Below are positions 1-8,968 of a DNA stretch of 64,000 nt, one piece after another. Made by a program: the position numbers and the translations under genes. Location of the stretch: the NCBI GenBank assembly GCA_017848055.1, contig JAGALZ010000006.1:105080-169079 (forward strand), in the 5' to 3' direction. The notes beneath the pieces are model-generated. The model saw nothing but the letters and a program-made list of their open reading frames with translations. It did no database searches and had not been told where the DNA came from. This stretch comes from Oscillospiraceae bacterium (lineage in GTDB: Bacteria; Bacillota; Clostridia; Oscillospirales; Ruminococcaceae). Within the stretch, counting starts at the first letter, position 1. Each line of letters opens with the position of its first letter.

Positions 1-128
1 TCAACCTTGATTTCCTCTGCAAAGCCGCCGAGCCCTGAGCCTAAAACGAGTGCTACCGACGGTACGAAGTCCGTTTTTCTTCTGATGCAGGAAAGTGCGT
101 CCTGAAGTCTTTTATAAACATCGCTCAT
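1..128 (-). CDS. purine nucleoside phosphorylase, N-terminal fragment (cut by window edge)
   Basis: Only the first 42 codons are present; the gene runs off the left edge. The translation begins MSDVYKRLQDAL and contains the phosphate-binding stretch LVLGSGLGGFAEEI, typical of trimeric inosine/guanosine phosphorylases, which split purine nucleosides into base and ribose 1-phosphate in salvage. The ATG at 126-128 sits 6 nt downstream of an AGGAGG ribosome binding site, so the start is clear. It diverges from the PP2C gene. The family call rests on this short segment only; a methylthioadenosine phosphorylase is the main alternative. Confidence 0.75.
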   Translation of the reverse strand, partial: MSDVYKRLQDALSCIRRKTDFVPSVALVLGSGLGGFAEEIKV

Positions 129-225
129 AATGATTCCTCCTTTTTAGAAATGGAACAGTGTCCCACTCTGTAAAGTATACCACACGAAACGGTATTTTTC
201 AATAGCGGCAAAGACGGCTTGTCGG

Positions 226-254
226 TTGACATTCTATTTTGAAAAGAGTATAAT
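226..254 (+). promoter_or_regulatory. consensus sigma-A promoter of the PP2C gene
   Basis: TTGACA (226-231), a 17-nt spacer and TATAAT (249-254) match the housekeeping consensus exactly. Transcription should begin near 261. This excludes the upstream in-frame ATG at 260 and supports the ATG at 287 as the PP2C start. Confidence 0.85.
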
Positions 255-286
255 AAAGCTTGACATTACAGCAAAGGACTTTCAAG

Positions 287-1057
287 ATGCGATTTAAGAT
301 TTTCGGTATAACAGACACGGGCGCTGTCCGTTCCAAGAACGAGGACAGGCTTCTGATAAATAATACTATATATAATGAGGGTGAGATTGACGGATATATC
401 ACCGCACCTTCCATCACGGCTGTATGCGACGGCGTAGGCGGTGAAAGAGGCGGCGAAATTGCGGCTCAGCTTTGTCTTGAGGAGCTTTCTAGGACACCGT
501 TTTCCTCACTTCGTGACATAAAGGCTGACATACTCAGAATTCACGACAAGATTCTTGAAACAGCTTCTCACACCGAAGAGCACAAGCTTATGCAGACGAC
601 TCTGTGTGCGCTGGCACTCGATGAGCGTGGAGCAGGTTACTGCATAAATGTCGGGGATTCGAGACTTTACCGCTACGCTAACGGTGCGGCAACGCTTTTA
701 TCCACCGACCACACGCTGGTGCAGTATCTTTACGATATGGGCGAAATTTCGGCGCAGGAGATGAAAACCTCTCCAGACAGAAATGTTATTATCTCGTCGC
801 TTGGCGGTGACAAGTTAGAGCCGAGAATTGATGTAACTTCAATCGGCGAGCCTCTGGGCGAGCTTGTAAACGACACGGTTATTATCTGCACAGACGGCAT
901 TTCCGACTATGTGGGAAAGACAGAAATCGAGGTTTGCATGGGACTTGATTTGCCGTTTGACGAGAAAATCGACGCACTCTTCCGTCTTGCGATTTCAAGA
1001 GGAAGCTGTGACAACTTATCTATTATCGGAATAACCTCTCTGGAAGAAGGAATCTAA
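287..1057 (+). CDS. PP2C-family serine/threonine protein phosphatase
   Basis: A 256-residue cytoplasmic metal-dependent phosphatase that removes phosphate from Ser/Thr residues, in Firmicutes often opposing a PASTA-type Hanks kinase. The metal-binding motifs are in family order: GAVRSKNEDR near the N-terminus, VCDGVGGERGG, CTDGISDYV and DNLSIIGI near the C-terminus. The ATG at 287 follows AAAGGA at 8 nt; an upstream ATG at 260 coincides with the predicted transcription start and is rejected. No kinase gene is adjacent, unlike the common prpC-prkC pairing. The stop codon abuts the start of the amidohydrolase gene, so the two are co-transcribed and probably translationally coupled. Confidence 0.93.
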   Translation: MRFKIFGITDTGAVRSKNEDRLLINNTIYNEGEIDGYITAPSITAVCDGVGGERGGEIAAQLCLEELSRTPFSSLRDIKADILRIHDKILETASHTEEHKLMQTTLCALALDERGAGYCINVGDSRLYRYANGAATLLSTDHTLVQYLYDMGEISAQEMKTSPDRNVIISSLGGDKLEPRIDVTSIGEPLGELVNDTVIICTDGISDYVGKTEIEVCMGLDLPFDEKIDALFRLAISRGSCDNLSIIGITSLEEGI

Positions 1058-1897
1058 ATGGAAAACGAAAAGAAAACGGCAATGGATTTTGCCGCAAAAT
1101 ATGAGATATATAACGCACACTGCCACATCTACCCTCAGAAGATTGCGGACAAGGCTGTTGTGTCTATCGGTAACTTCTACGACATACCTATGGACATACC
1201 GGTTGCGACAAGCGAGATGCTTCTTGCAGACGGAAATGAATTTGGCACCAGGAAATATCTTGTATGCTCGGCGGCAACAGACCCTTCGCAGGTTGAGAGC
1301 ATTAACAGCTTTATCATCTCTGAATGTCAAAAGCACCCTCAGTTTATCGGCTTTGGCACTCTGCACGCTGACTACGAGGGCGGCTTTGAAAAAGAGGTTC
1401 AGAGAATTATCGACGGCGGACTTTGTGGAGTAAAGCTTCACACCGACTTCCAGAAGTTCAACATTGACGACGAAAAAACATATGATATGTACAAGGCTCT
1501 TGAGGGAAAGCTTCCCGTGCTTTTCCACATGGGCGACAATCGATACGACTACTCGGCTCCTGAGCGTCTGGCAAGGATAATGGAGAAATTCCCCCGCCTG
1601 CACGTTTTTGCGGCACATCTCGGCGGCTACTCTGCATGGGAGAGAGCTGAAAAGAGTCTTTACGGAATTTCAGACAACATCTGGTACGACTGTTCATCGT
1701 CACTTTTTGCACTTTCGCCCGAAAAGGCGGTTGAGCTTATCAGAAAAGCAGGCGTCGACAGGGTTATGTTCGGCACGGACTTCCCGATGTGGAGCACAGA
1801 AGGCGAGCTTTTGAGATTTATGGCACTTCCTCTTACCGAGGAAGAGAGGGAAAAGATTCTCTCTATTAACTTCAAGAAATATTTCGGTATCGAGTAA
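1058..1897 (+). CDS. amidohydrolase-family (TIM-barrel) metal-dependent hydrolase
   Basis: A 279-residue protein of the amidohydrolase-2 type. The metal-ligand pattern is visible: NAHCHIYP (the HxH motif) at the N-terminus, VKLHTDF, FHMGDN, FAAHLGG and the late aspartate in FGTDFPMW. Such enzymes hydrolyse or decarboxylate small carboxylic or cyclic substrates; the substrate cannot be read from sequence. The ATG directly follows the PP2C stop codon, with a purine-rich ribosome binding site (GGAAGAAGGA) inside the end of the PP2C gene. It is followed after 44 bp by polyphosphate kinase. Whether it acts in the same process as its neighbours is unknown. Confidence 0.85.
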   Translation: MENEKKTAMDFAAKYEIYNAHCHIYPQKIADKAVVSIGNFYDIPMDIPVATSEMLLADGNEFGTRKYLVCSAATDPSQVESINSFIISECQKHPQFIGFGTLHADYEGGFEKEVQRIIDGGLCGVKLHTDFQKFNIDDEKTYDMYKALEGKLPVLFHMGDNRYDYSAPERLARIMEKFPRLHVFAAHLGGYSAWERAEKSLYGISDNIWYDCSSSLFALSPEKAVELIRKAGVDRVMFGTDFPMWSTEGELLRFMALPLTEEEREKILSINFKKYFGIE

Positions 1898-1941
1898 TAT
1901 ATACTATATATAATATATAAAGGACTGCGTGGTGGCACAGT

Positions 1942-4077
1942 ATGGGTAAAAAGGTTTACGACAACAGAGAGCTTTCGTGGCTCAAATTCAATATGAGAGT
2001 TCTTGAAGAAGCTCAGGATACGGCTGTTCCGCTTCTCGAGAGGCTTTTGTTTGCTTCAATTTTCTGCAGCAACTTAGATGAGTTCTTTATGGTAAGAGTC
2101 GGTTCTTTGTACGACGCTATGCTCACAGATGACAGCGAGCGTGACGGAAAGACCAACATGAAGCCTTCGGAACAGCTTTCGGCTATCTACAAGAGGGTTA
2201 ATTCCCTTTGTTCGGAGCTTCACAAGACCGTTTCGAGAATTGACAAGGACTTAGAGGACTTAGGGATACAGCGCTGCAGCTTCAAGGATTTGACCAAGAA
2301 GGAAGCAGAATATGTTACCGCCTACTACAACTACGAGATAAAGCCGTTCTTGTCCCCTCTTGTAATTGACAAGCGACATCCGTTCCCGTTCCTTGTGAAC
2401 AAGGCGATTTATGTTGTGGCGAAGCTTTCTTCCAAAAACTCGGTAAAGCTGGGTGTTGTTGCTACGGCAACCAAGAACCCGAGAGTTCTTTTCCTGCCTC
2501 AGACAGAGAAGAACGGCAAGATAAAATATATGCTTCACGAGGAGATTATTCTCCACTTTGCGTCCGACGTTTTCAAGGGCTTCAAGATTGAGGAAAAGTC
2601 GGTTATGCGTGTAACCAGAAACGCCGACATCAACACCGAGGAAGCAGGCTACGACTGGGAGCTTGACTACCGCAGTCTGATGGAAGAGCTTATAAAGAAG
2701 CGTAAGAGGCTTTGTCCTGTACGCTTGGAGCTTTCTAGAGAGCTTTCGGATTTGACGCTGGGCGAGCTTTCAGCAAGGCTTGAGATTTCCAAAAAGCAGG
2801 TGTTCCTGCAGAAGGCACCTCTTGATATGCCCTATGTATTTTCAATCTTTGACAAGCTTTCAAACCGCCCTGAGCTTTTCTTCCCTAAACGTATTCCTCA
2901 GGACGCTTACGGTATAGACCCTAAGGAAAGCATGATGGCACAGATTGAAAAGCGTGATTTGTTCCTATCCTACCCTTACGAGTCGATAAAGCCGTTTATA
3001 AGACTTCTCGAAGAGGCGGCAAACGATGACAGCGTTGTTTCGATAAAAATCACTCTTTACAGAGTTGCGAAAAACAGCAAGGTAATCGAGGCACTTATCA
3101 AGGCAGCCGAGAACGGAAAACAGGTTACTGCACTCGTAGAGCTGAGAGCACGATTTGACGAAGAAAACAACATCGGCTGGTCAAAACAGCTCGAAGACGC
3201 AGGCTGTCAGATTCTTTACGGCCCTGAGAACCTGAAGGTTCACTCGAAGCTTCTTCTTATCACACGAAAGATTAAAAACGAAGTCAGATACATCGTTCAG
3301 GTCGGCACCGGCAACTACAACGAAAAGACCGCCGCACTCTACACCGACTTCTGTCTTATGACTGCAAATGAGGAAATTGCTCAGGATGCGTCTGACGTTT
3401 TCAACGCTCTTTGCACCGGTGAGCTTGTCAAGGACTCAAAGCATCTGCTGGTTGCTCCGCTTTGCATGCAGAACAGACTTGTTGCGATGATGGATGAGCA
3501 GATTGAAATTGCTAAAAACGGCGGTGAGGGCTACGTTGGTGCGAAAATGAATTCTCTCACCGACAAGGTGCTTATCGACAAGCTGGTAGAATGCTCGCAG
3601 GCTGGTGTAAAGGTTGACCTTGTGATAAGAGGCATAAGCTGTCTTGTCGCAGGTGTTGAGGGTGTTACAGACAACATCAGAATTATATCAATCGTCGGAA
3701 GATACCTCGAACACTCGAGAGTGTATATCTTCGGCAAGAATTTCGATAAGGTGTATATCTCCTCGGCAGACTTTATGACAAGAAACACAGTAAGACGTAT
3801 CGAAGTCGCCTGTCCCGTTTACGACGAGAATATAAAACGCAGAATTACTGACTATTTCGCCGTTCAGCTCGAGGACAACGTCAAGGCTCGTCAGCAGAAC
3901 AGCGAAGGCAAATACATCAAAAAACCGGTCGGTGGCAAGGACTCTCTCAATGCTCAGGAGTATTTCATCTCCCAGGCCTACGACGCAAGCAATCGCTACC
4001 ATGAAGAAAAGGAAAACGAAAAGCCAAAGAAAAAAGGCTTCTTCGCCAGACTCTTCTCCATCTTTAAAAAGAAATAA
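1942..4077 (+). CDS. ppk1: polyphosphate kinase 1
   Basis: A 711-residue enzyme of normal family length that reversibly polymerises the gamma-phosphate of ATP into polyphosphate. The N-terminal domain starts NRELSWLKFN, the family signature. Two phospholipase-D-like catalytic halves follow: LKVHSKLLLI holds the phosphohistidine candidate at about H434, and YLEHSRVYIFG holds the second conserved histidine at about H591. The C-terminus has an extra Lys-rich tail (EKPKKKGFFARLFSIFKKK). It is last in a PP2C-amidohydrolase-ppk1 run on the same strand. The gap upstream is AT-rich and a GGTGG lies 6 nt before the ATG. A terminator at 4345 ends the unit. Confidence 0.96.
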   Translation: MGKKVYDNRELSWLKFNMRVLEEAQDTAVPLLERLLFASIFCSNLDEFFMVRVGSLYDAMLTDDSERDGKTNMKPSEQLSAIYKRVNSLCSELHKTVSRIDKDLEDLGIQRCSFKDLTKKEAEYVTAYYNYEIKPFLSPLVIDKRHPFPFLVNKAIYVVAKLSSKNSVKLGVVATATKNPRVLFLPQTEKNGKIKYMLHEEIILHFASDVFKGFKIEEKSVMRVTRNADINTEEAGYDWELDYRSLMEELIKKRKRLCPVRLELSRELSDLTLGELSARLEISKKQVFLQKAPLDMPYVFSIFDKLSNRPELFFPKRIPQDAYGIDPKESMMAQIEKRDLFLSYPYESIKPFIRLLEEAANDDSVVSIKITLYRVAKNSKVIEALIKAAENGKQVTALVELRARFDEENNIGWSKQLEDAGCQILYGPENLKVHSKLLLITRKIKNEVRYIVQVGTGNYNEKTAALYTDFCLMTANEEIAQDASDVFNALCTGELVKDSKHLLVAPLCMQNRLVAMMDEQIEIAKNGGEGYVGAKMNSLTDKVLIDKLVECSQAGVKVDLVIRGISCLVAGVEGVTDNIRIISIVGRYLEHSRVYIFGKNFDKVYISSADFMTRNTVRRIEVACPVYDENIKRRITDYFAVQLEDNVKARQQNSEGKYIKKPVGGKDSLNAQEYFISQAYDASNRYHEEKENEKPKKKGFFARLFSIFKKK

Positions 4078-4120
4078 ACCCTGCAATATGAATAATATCC
4101 CTGCAGAGGTTTATTTGTAT

Positions 4121-4332
4121 TTATCGTGGGAAACCTTTCTGAAGAAAGTTTCTCCCCCGAGCCCCCTTACAAAGACTTTTAATATGATTTCAGCCCCATA
4201 GGGTAGATATCACTTAGCTGAGAATTTAATCAGTTCTCGTGGTACATACCCTATGGGGCTGAAATTTTATTACAAAAGTTTTAGGAAAGGAGTTTGAGGA
4301 ACAACCCTTTTTCAAAAGGGTTTTCCTCAATA
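4121..4332. repeat. palindromic intergenic element, copy A
   Basis: First of six copies of a roughly 210-bp element. It has three parts: a small hairpin built on GAAACCTTTCT/AGAAAGTTTC, a central hairpin whose 19-bp perfect arms are 4187-4205 and 4247-4265 (core CAGCCCCATAGGGTA), and a third hairpin combining TTGAGGAA/TTCCTCAA with CCCTTTTTC/AAAAGGG. It fills the gap between the convergent ppk1 and cls genes. No reading frame in it looks coding. Confidence 0.9.
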
Positions 4333-4344
4333 GTACAAATAATT

Positions 4345-4382
4345 CTCTGTAATGATATTGCTCTACTGCAGAGTTTTTTCTT
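4345..4382 (+). terminator. rho-independent terminator after ppk1
   Basis: CTCTGTA (4345-4351) pairs with TGCAGAG (4367-4373), followed by TTTTTTC. The 15-nt loop is long, so the hairpin is moderate; the third hairpin of repeat A just upstream may help. Confidence 0.5.
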
Positions 4383-5916
4383 ATAAGAGGGCGGCGATAA
4401 CGTTAAGGAGGGCACCTGCGAAGCGATTCATAATCGGGATCTTGCGGCACTCCTCGTGGGTTATCTGCTTGGATTTTGCGAGCATACCTTCGAAGTCCGC
4501 CTTCATATCCATAACGCAGTCGGTATTATACATATAGACACCGCACTCAAAGTGCAGGTAGAAGCTTCTGTAGTCGACGTTGATAGAGCCGCTGACTGCG
4601 ACCTTATCATCCGAGATAAAGCTTTTTTCGTGCACGAAGCCGTCAGTAAACTCATAGATTTCGACACCCAAATCCAGGAGCATCCTGTATCTTGACTGAG
4701 CGATAATCTTCATATACTTCTTATCGGGGATGCCCGGAAGAAGTAACTTTACCTTTACGCCGCTCTTCACAGCGTACTTGATAGCGGATATCATCTCGTT
4801 ACCCAAAACGAGGTAAGGTGTGCTGATATAGACATAATCTTTTGCATTATTAAGGATATTGATATAGGTCAGCTTACCGGTTGGTTCGCTGTCAATCGGA
4901 GAGTCGCCAAACGGCAGGATAAAGCTGTTTTCTTTGTACTTTCCGTTCTCGTCGGGCAGTGCCTTAAACGAAGACACATCGCAGGTTGCCTGAGAAACGA
5001 ACATCCACATCTGCAGAAACATCACCGTGAAATTGAACACAGCGTCGCCTGTTACCTTGACTCCGCCGTCCTTCCAGTATCCGAATCTTTCTTCCTCGTT
5101 AATATACTCATCTGCGAGGTTGAAGCCACCGGTGAAGGCGGTTTTCCCGTCAACGACAATAATTTTGCGGTGGTCACGGTTGTTCTGGGCGGTTGTAAGG
5201 AACGGTGTAAACGGACTGAACACCTTTGCTTTGATTCCCATTTTTTCGAGCTTCTTGTGGTAGCCCCTCGGAAGCGAAAGCTGTGAGCCGAAGCCGTCAT
5301 ATATAACTCTTACATCTACGCCGTTTTGCACCTTCTCCTTCAGAATGTCGAGAACCTCTCCCCACATCCTGCCCTCCTGCACGATAAAAAACTCTATGAA
5401 AATGAATTTTTCAGCCTGCATAAGCGCTTGCTTTATCGGTTCAAATGCTGCCTCGCCAGAGCCGTAATACTCGGCGTTGCTGTTCTTGCAGATAGGATAT
5501 CCGCCGTAGTCCCACATGTATTTCGTGTATCTCGAAAGCTGGACAGATTCTGCCTCGACCTCACGCTCAAGCTCCTCTGACGGCTGGAGAAGAGGCTTTG
5601 TTTCGTTCTGTATCTTGATATGGAATTTCTTGATAAGCTCCAGACTTATCTGCGCCTTGAAAAAGATATACATGAATGCGGCAAGCGGCGGCACCACCAG
5701 AAGCGGTATCAGCCACGCTATCTTGAAAGCCGGGTCGTCGTCACTGTTTACGATATGCAATGCCAGGATACCTGCTATTACCATCATTATAATGTATACC
5801 GCAAGATAGATATCTCCCAGCACCGTTACAGACAGGGCGATAAACAGAATCTGTCCCAGTATAAGAAGCGCAACTATAAACTTACGGCTGAATATAAGCA
5901 TAAATAGCTTTTTCAT
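4381..5916 (-). CDS. cls: cardiolipin synthase (phospholipase D family)
   Basis: A 511-residue membrane enzyme that condenses two phosphatidylglycerols to cardiolipin. Two N-terminal transmembrane helices with the PLDc_N-type region precede two catalytic HKD motifs: HRKIIVVDGKTAFTGG at about residue 250 and HEKSFISDDKVAVSGS at about 430. The start at 5916 (MKKLFMLIFSRKF) is preceded by GGGAGGACGGTGACAGA; a longer in-frame version starting at 5976 would place 20 unconserved residues before this site. The gene is transcribed alone, convergent with ppk1, and is bracketed by two copies of the palindromic element. Confidence 0.94.
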   Translation of the reverse strand: MKKLFMLIFSRKFIVALLILGQILFIALSVTVLGDIYLAVYIIMMVIAGILALHIVNSDDDPAFKIAWLIPLLVVPPLAAFMYIFFKAQISLELIKKFHIKIQNETKPLLQPSEELEREVEAESVQLSRYTKYMWDYGGYPICKNSNAEYYGSGEAAFEPIKQALMQAEKFIFIEFFIVQEGRMWGEVLDILKEKVQNGVDVRVIYDGFGSQLSLPRGYHKKLEKMGIKAKVFSPFTPFLTTAQNNRDHRKIIVVDGKTAFTGGFNLADEYINEEERFGYWKDGGVKVTGDAVFNFTVMFLQMWMFVSQATCDVSSFKALPDENGKYKENSFILPFGDSPIDSEPTGKLTYINILNNAKDYVYISTPYLVLGNEMISAIKYAVKSGVKVKLLLPGIPDKKYMKIIAQSRYRMLLDLGVEIYEFTDGFVHEKSFISDDKVAVSGSINVDYRSFYLHFECGVYMYNTDCVMDMKADFEGMLAKSKQITHEECRKIPIMNRFAGALLNVIAALL

Positions 5917-6069
5917 TCTGTCACCGTCCTCCCTCTTAATATTATATTCTGTACATTTTAATATAGTATATCCCAAATATTAGCGTTTGTCAATACGTTT
6001 TACATTTACACAACCAAAATTCAGTATATCTCCCGAGAGCACCGCTCGGATAGCAGTATTATCTGTATT

Positions 6070-6280
6070 TATCGGGGGAAACCTTTCTGAAGAAAGCTTC
6101 TCCCTCAAGCCCCCTTACAAAGACTTTTGATATGATTTCAGCCCCATAGGGTAGATATCACTTAGCTGAAAATTTAATCAGTTCTCGTGGTACATACTCT
6201 ATGGGGCTGAAATTAAATTATAAAAGTTTTAGGAAAGGAGTTTGAGGAAAAGCCCTTTTTCAAAAGGGTTTTCCTCAATA
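6070..6280. repeat. palindromic intergenic element, copy B
   Basis: Same orientation and nearly the same sequence as copy A, with the three hairpins in the same order. It lies upstream of cls and directly beyond the 3' end of the amino acid binding-protein gene. It accounts for most of the 410-bp gap between those genes; the remaining 5917-6069 is AT-rich and holds the cls upstream region without a clear consensus promoter. Confidence 0.9.
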
Positions 6281-6326
6281 ACACACATAAATACTTTTAT
6301 CTGAGCGGTGCTGTCGTGGGATATAT

Positions 6327-7163
6327 TTACTTGATTGTAGTGATGTCCTTACCGAACCACTTTTCGGAGATTTTAGCGACAGTACCGTCTGCCTTCATTT
6401 CGCCTAAAATCTTCTGAACCTCATCACGGAGAGCCTGGTCAGCCTTTCTGAAGCCGATAGCGTACTCTTCCTCGGAGAGTCCGTCAGGGAGAACCTTATA
6501 GTCCTTCTTAGCGGCAGTGATTTCGTACTCAGCGACGATAGAATCGAGGAACACAGCGTCAACGAGTCCGAGTTCCATCTGCTGGAGTGCTTCAACGTTT
6601 GTAGCCATAGCCTGCATCTGGATTGTGCCTGCGATTTCGCTGCCCTCGAGGATTGTCTGAGCAGTAGAACCGTTCTGAACTGCGATAATCTTATCGGACA
6701 GGTCGCTCATAGACTTAGCATCGCTGCTTGCAGGAACAACGAACACCATCTTGTTCTTCATATAAGGGTCTGAGAGGTTCATAGCCTCAGCTCTTGCAGG
6801 GTCAACTGACATACCGTTCCAGATGCAGTCGATTCTGCCGCCGTTGAGGTCTTCTTCCTTAGTGTCCCAGTTGATAGGCTGCTTTACAAGCTCAACGCCC
6901 ATTCTCTTGCACACTTCCTCAGCCAGGTCGATATCGAAGCCCACGATTTCGTCGTTTTCGTCTGTGTAGCCCATTGGCTTAAAGCTTGCGTCAAGACCTA
7001 AAACGAACTTCTTGCTGTCGAGAACCTTCTGGAGTGACTGGTCGCCCTCTGCATTAGAAGAAGCGGAGGAGCTGCTGTCGTCTGAGCCGCATGCTGTCAT
7101 TGTGAGGAGCATACCTGCTGCGAGAACGCCTGCGAGCATTCTCTTGAAAATTGATTTTTTCAT
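6327..7163 (-). CDS. polar amino acid ABC transporter, substrate-binding lipoprotein (family 3)
   Basis: A 278-residue extracytoplasmic binding protein. A signal peptide ends in the lipobox LLTMTAC, so the mature protein is lipid-anchored at the cysteine and followed by a Ser-rich linker. The solute-binding family 3 core follows: VLGLDASFKPMGYTDENDE, GFDIDLAEEVCKRMG and a C-terminal WFGKDITTIK. The ATG at 7163 is chosen because GAAAGGATG lies at proper distance; an in-frame ATG at 7172 sits on the ribosome binding site. It is transcribed divergently from the permease and ATPase genes, which would complete the importer. The exact amino acid is not readable. Confidence 0.92.
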   Translation of the reverse strand: MKKSIFKRMLAGVLAAGMLLTMTACGSDDSSSSASSNAEGDQSLQKVLDSKKFVLGLDASFKPMGYTDENDEIVGFDIDLAEEVCKRMGVELVKQPINWDTKEEDLNGGRIDCIWNGMSVDPARAEAMNLSDPYMKNKMVFVVPASSDAKSMSDLSDKIIAVQNGSTAQTILEGSEIAGTIQMQAMATNVEALQQMELGLVDAVFLDSIVAEYEITAAKKDYKVLPDGLSEEEYAIGFRKADQALRDEVQKILGEMKADGTVAKISEKWFGKDITTIK

Positions 7164-7200
7164 TATAAACATCCTTTCGTTTATGTTTCATTACTTTAAT

Positions 7201-7229
7201 ATAGTACCACAACCCACCGTTTCTGTAAA
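7201..7229 (-). promoter_or_regulatory. promoter of the amino acid binding-protein gene
   Basis: On the minus strand, TTTACA (7224-7229), 17 nt, TACTAT (7201-7206). It lies about 38 nt upstream of the start codon. Confidence 0.6.
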
Positions 7230-7329
7230 GACCTTCGCTTTCAACTTTGGAACAAAAGATAAATTCCGAAGCCCCTTTCAGAGCCGTTTCATACAATTTG
7301 CAGTCAGAAAACGTTTGATTTGTGCGGGC

Positions 7330-7358
7330 TTGTTTTTATGGTAAATCTATGCTATAAT
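7330..7358 (+). promoter_or_regulatory. promoter of the amino acid permease-ATPase pair
   Basis: TTGTTT (7330-7335), 17 nt, TATAAT (7353-7358). About 100 bp separate it from the divergent promoter at 7201-7229, leaving room for a shared regulator site; no clear operator palindrome was found. Confidence 0.65.
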
Positions 7359-7428
7359 GTATTGTGTTAATCTGATAAAGCAGCAAGGCATAGGTTTTGT
7401 CTTGCAAAAATAGAAAGGTGGAAATATT

Positions 7429-8133
7429 TTGACCGGCGAAGAAATTTTAAAGGTTGTAAAGATACTTTTAGAGTATCTTCTTCCGACGCTTAAAATTTTC
7501 GGCTTCACGCTTTTGTTCTCCATACCGCTGGGTATGATTGTTGCGATGCTGAAGATGTGTAAAATAAGACCTGTAAAGTGGCTGACAAGCTTTTACATAC
7601 TCGTAATGCGTGGAACTCCGCTGATGCTCCAGGTAATCGTTGCGTTCTATGCGATTCCGATGCTTCAGAGAAACGAGCATCTCCCGCAGTTTTTCAAAAA
7701 CATTGTTGACGGCTTTGACATCAAAGACCCGAACTATATGTTCAATGCAGTTCTCGTGGCGTTTGTGCTCAACTACGCTGCTTACTTTGCGGAGATATTC
7801 AGAGGCGGAATCGAGTCTATTCCTAAGGGACAGTACGAGGCGGCTTCTGCACTGAGCTTTACAAAGGTGCAGACCTTCTTTCGAATTATTCTTCCGCAGG
7901 TTATAAAGAGAGTTGTTCCTGCGAGTGCAAACGAGGTTATCACCCTTGTCAAGGACACCTCACTTGCAAACGTTGTTGCCTACGCTGAAATCACTCTCAA
8001 GGCAAAACAGCAGATGCAGCTTTACAGCTCGCTTATGCCGCTTTTCATTGCAGGTATATTCTACTTTGTAATGGCGACAGTTCTGACAGTTATCTTCTCT
8101 CTCATTGAGAAGAAGCTCAACTACTACAAGTAA
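7429..8133 (+). CDS. polar amino acid ABC transporter, permease
   Basis: A 234-residue inner-membrane protein of the His/Glu/Gln permease family, with about five transmembrane helices. The cytoplasmic EAA loop that contacts the ATPase is visible as [17 protein letters not shown], followed by RIILPQ. It starts with TTG at 7429, 7 nt after GAAAGGTGG; no better ATG lies nearby in frame. The ATPase gene follows after 13 bp. Together with the divergent binding protein it forms a complete importer. Confidence 0.92.
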   Translation: MTGEEILKVVKILLEYLLPTLKIFGFTLLFSIPLGMIVAMLKMCKIRPVKWLTSFYILVMRGTPLMLQVIVAFYAIPMLQRNEHLPQFFKNIVDGFDIKDPNYMFNAVLVAFVLNYAAYFAEIFRGGIESIPKGQYEAASALSFTKVQTFFRIILPQVIKRVVPASANEVITLVKDTSLANVVAYAEITLKAKQQMQLYSSLMPLFIAGIFYFVMATVLTVIFSLIEKKLNYYK

Positions 8134-8146
8134 AGGAGGGACGGCT

Positions 8147-8911
8147 ATGGCAATGCTTGAGGTAAAAAACCTTTCAAAGAGCTTCGGCAAGCTGGAGGTC
8201 TTGAAGGACATCTCCTTTTCGGTCGAAAAGGGTGACGTTGTTGCAATCATCGGCCCGTCAGGTTCGGGTAAGTCGACTCTCCTGAGATGTATAAATCAGC
8301 TCGAAAAGCCGACTTCGGGTAAGATAAGTGTCTGCTCGATGGATATGTTCACGACAGACGAGTCGGGAAAATCGGCTATGGCAAGTGCTAAGGTGCTTCG
8401 TGACATAAGACTGAAAATCGGGCTTGTGTTCCAGAATTTCAACCTTTTCCCGCACTTTTCCGTACTTCGCAACATAACAGAGGCACCGATGCGAGTTCTG
8501 AAGAAGCCGAAGGCTGAGGCGACAAAGACAGCTATGGAGCTTCTCGAAAAGATGGGACTTTCTCAGAAGGCGGCTTCCTACCCCTGCGAGCTTTCGGGCG
8601 GACAGCAGCAGAGAGTTTCGATTGCGAGGGCGCTCGCTCTGAATCCTGAAATTCTTTTCTTCGATGAGCCGACCTCCGCTCTCGACCCTGAGCTTACGGG
8701 CGAGATTTTAAAGGTTATAAAGCAGCTTGCGCAGGATGGCATGACGATGGTTATTGTTACTCACGAAATGGCGTTTGCAAGAGATGTTGCCGACCACGTT
8801 ATCTTTATGGAGAACGGTGTTATTGCTGAAGAGGGCGCTCCCGAGCAGCTCTTCGGTGAAAATGCAAGCGAGCGAACAAAGCAGTTCCTTCAGAGATACA
8901 ACCAGGGATAA
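8147..8911 (+). CDS. polar amino acid ABC transporter, ATP-binding protein
   Basis: A 254-residue cytoplasmic ATPase. Walker A is GPSGSGKST, the signature is LSGGQQQR, Walker B is [13 protein letters not shown], and the switch histidine is in [11 protein letters not shown]. These match the GlnQ/HisP group that powers polar amino acid uptake. AAAGGAGG spans the stop of the permease gene and lies 7 nt before the ATG at 8147; a longer in-frame start at 8105 overlaps the permease and is rejected. A strong terminator follows immediately. Confidence 0.94.
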   Translation: MAMLEVKNLSKSFGKLEVLKDISFSVEKGDVVAIIGPSGSGKSTLLRCINQLEKPTSGKISVCSMDMFTTDESGKSAMASAKVLRDIRLKIGLVFQNFNLFPHFSVLRNITEAPMRVLKKPKAEATKTAMELLEKMGLSQKAASYPCELSGGQQQRVSIARALALNPEILFFDEPTSALDPELTGEILKVIKQLAQDGMTMVIVTHEMAFARDVADHVIFMENGVIAEEGAPEQLFGENASERTKQFLQRYNQG

Positions 8912-8916
8912 AAATC

Positions 8917-8954
8917 AAGTCCTTTGTAGCTTGTTTTCTACAAAGGACTTTTTT
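8917..8954 (+). terminator. rho-independent terminator, possibly bidirectional
   Basis: A 13-bp perfect stem, AAGTCCTTTGTAG (8917-8929) with its complement (8938-8950), followed by a T run on the plus strand. The minus strand also reads into a T-rich tail, so it may also end the convergent HTH gene at 8969. Confidence 0.9.
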
Positions 8955-8968
8955 ATGCCTATAATATT

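Noticed and set aside
1016..1618. Minus-strand frame of 200 codons
   Set aside because: It lies opposite the PP2C end and amidohydrolase gene, whose motifs are clear.
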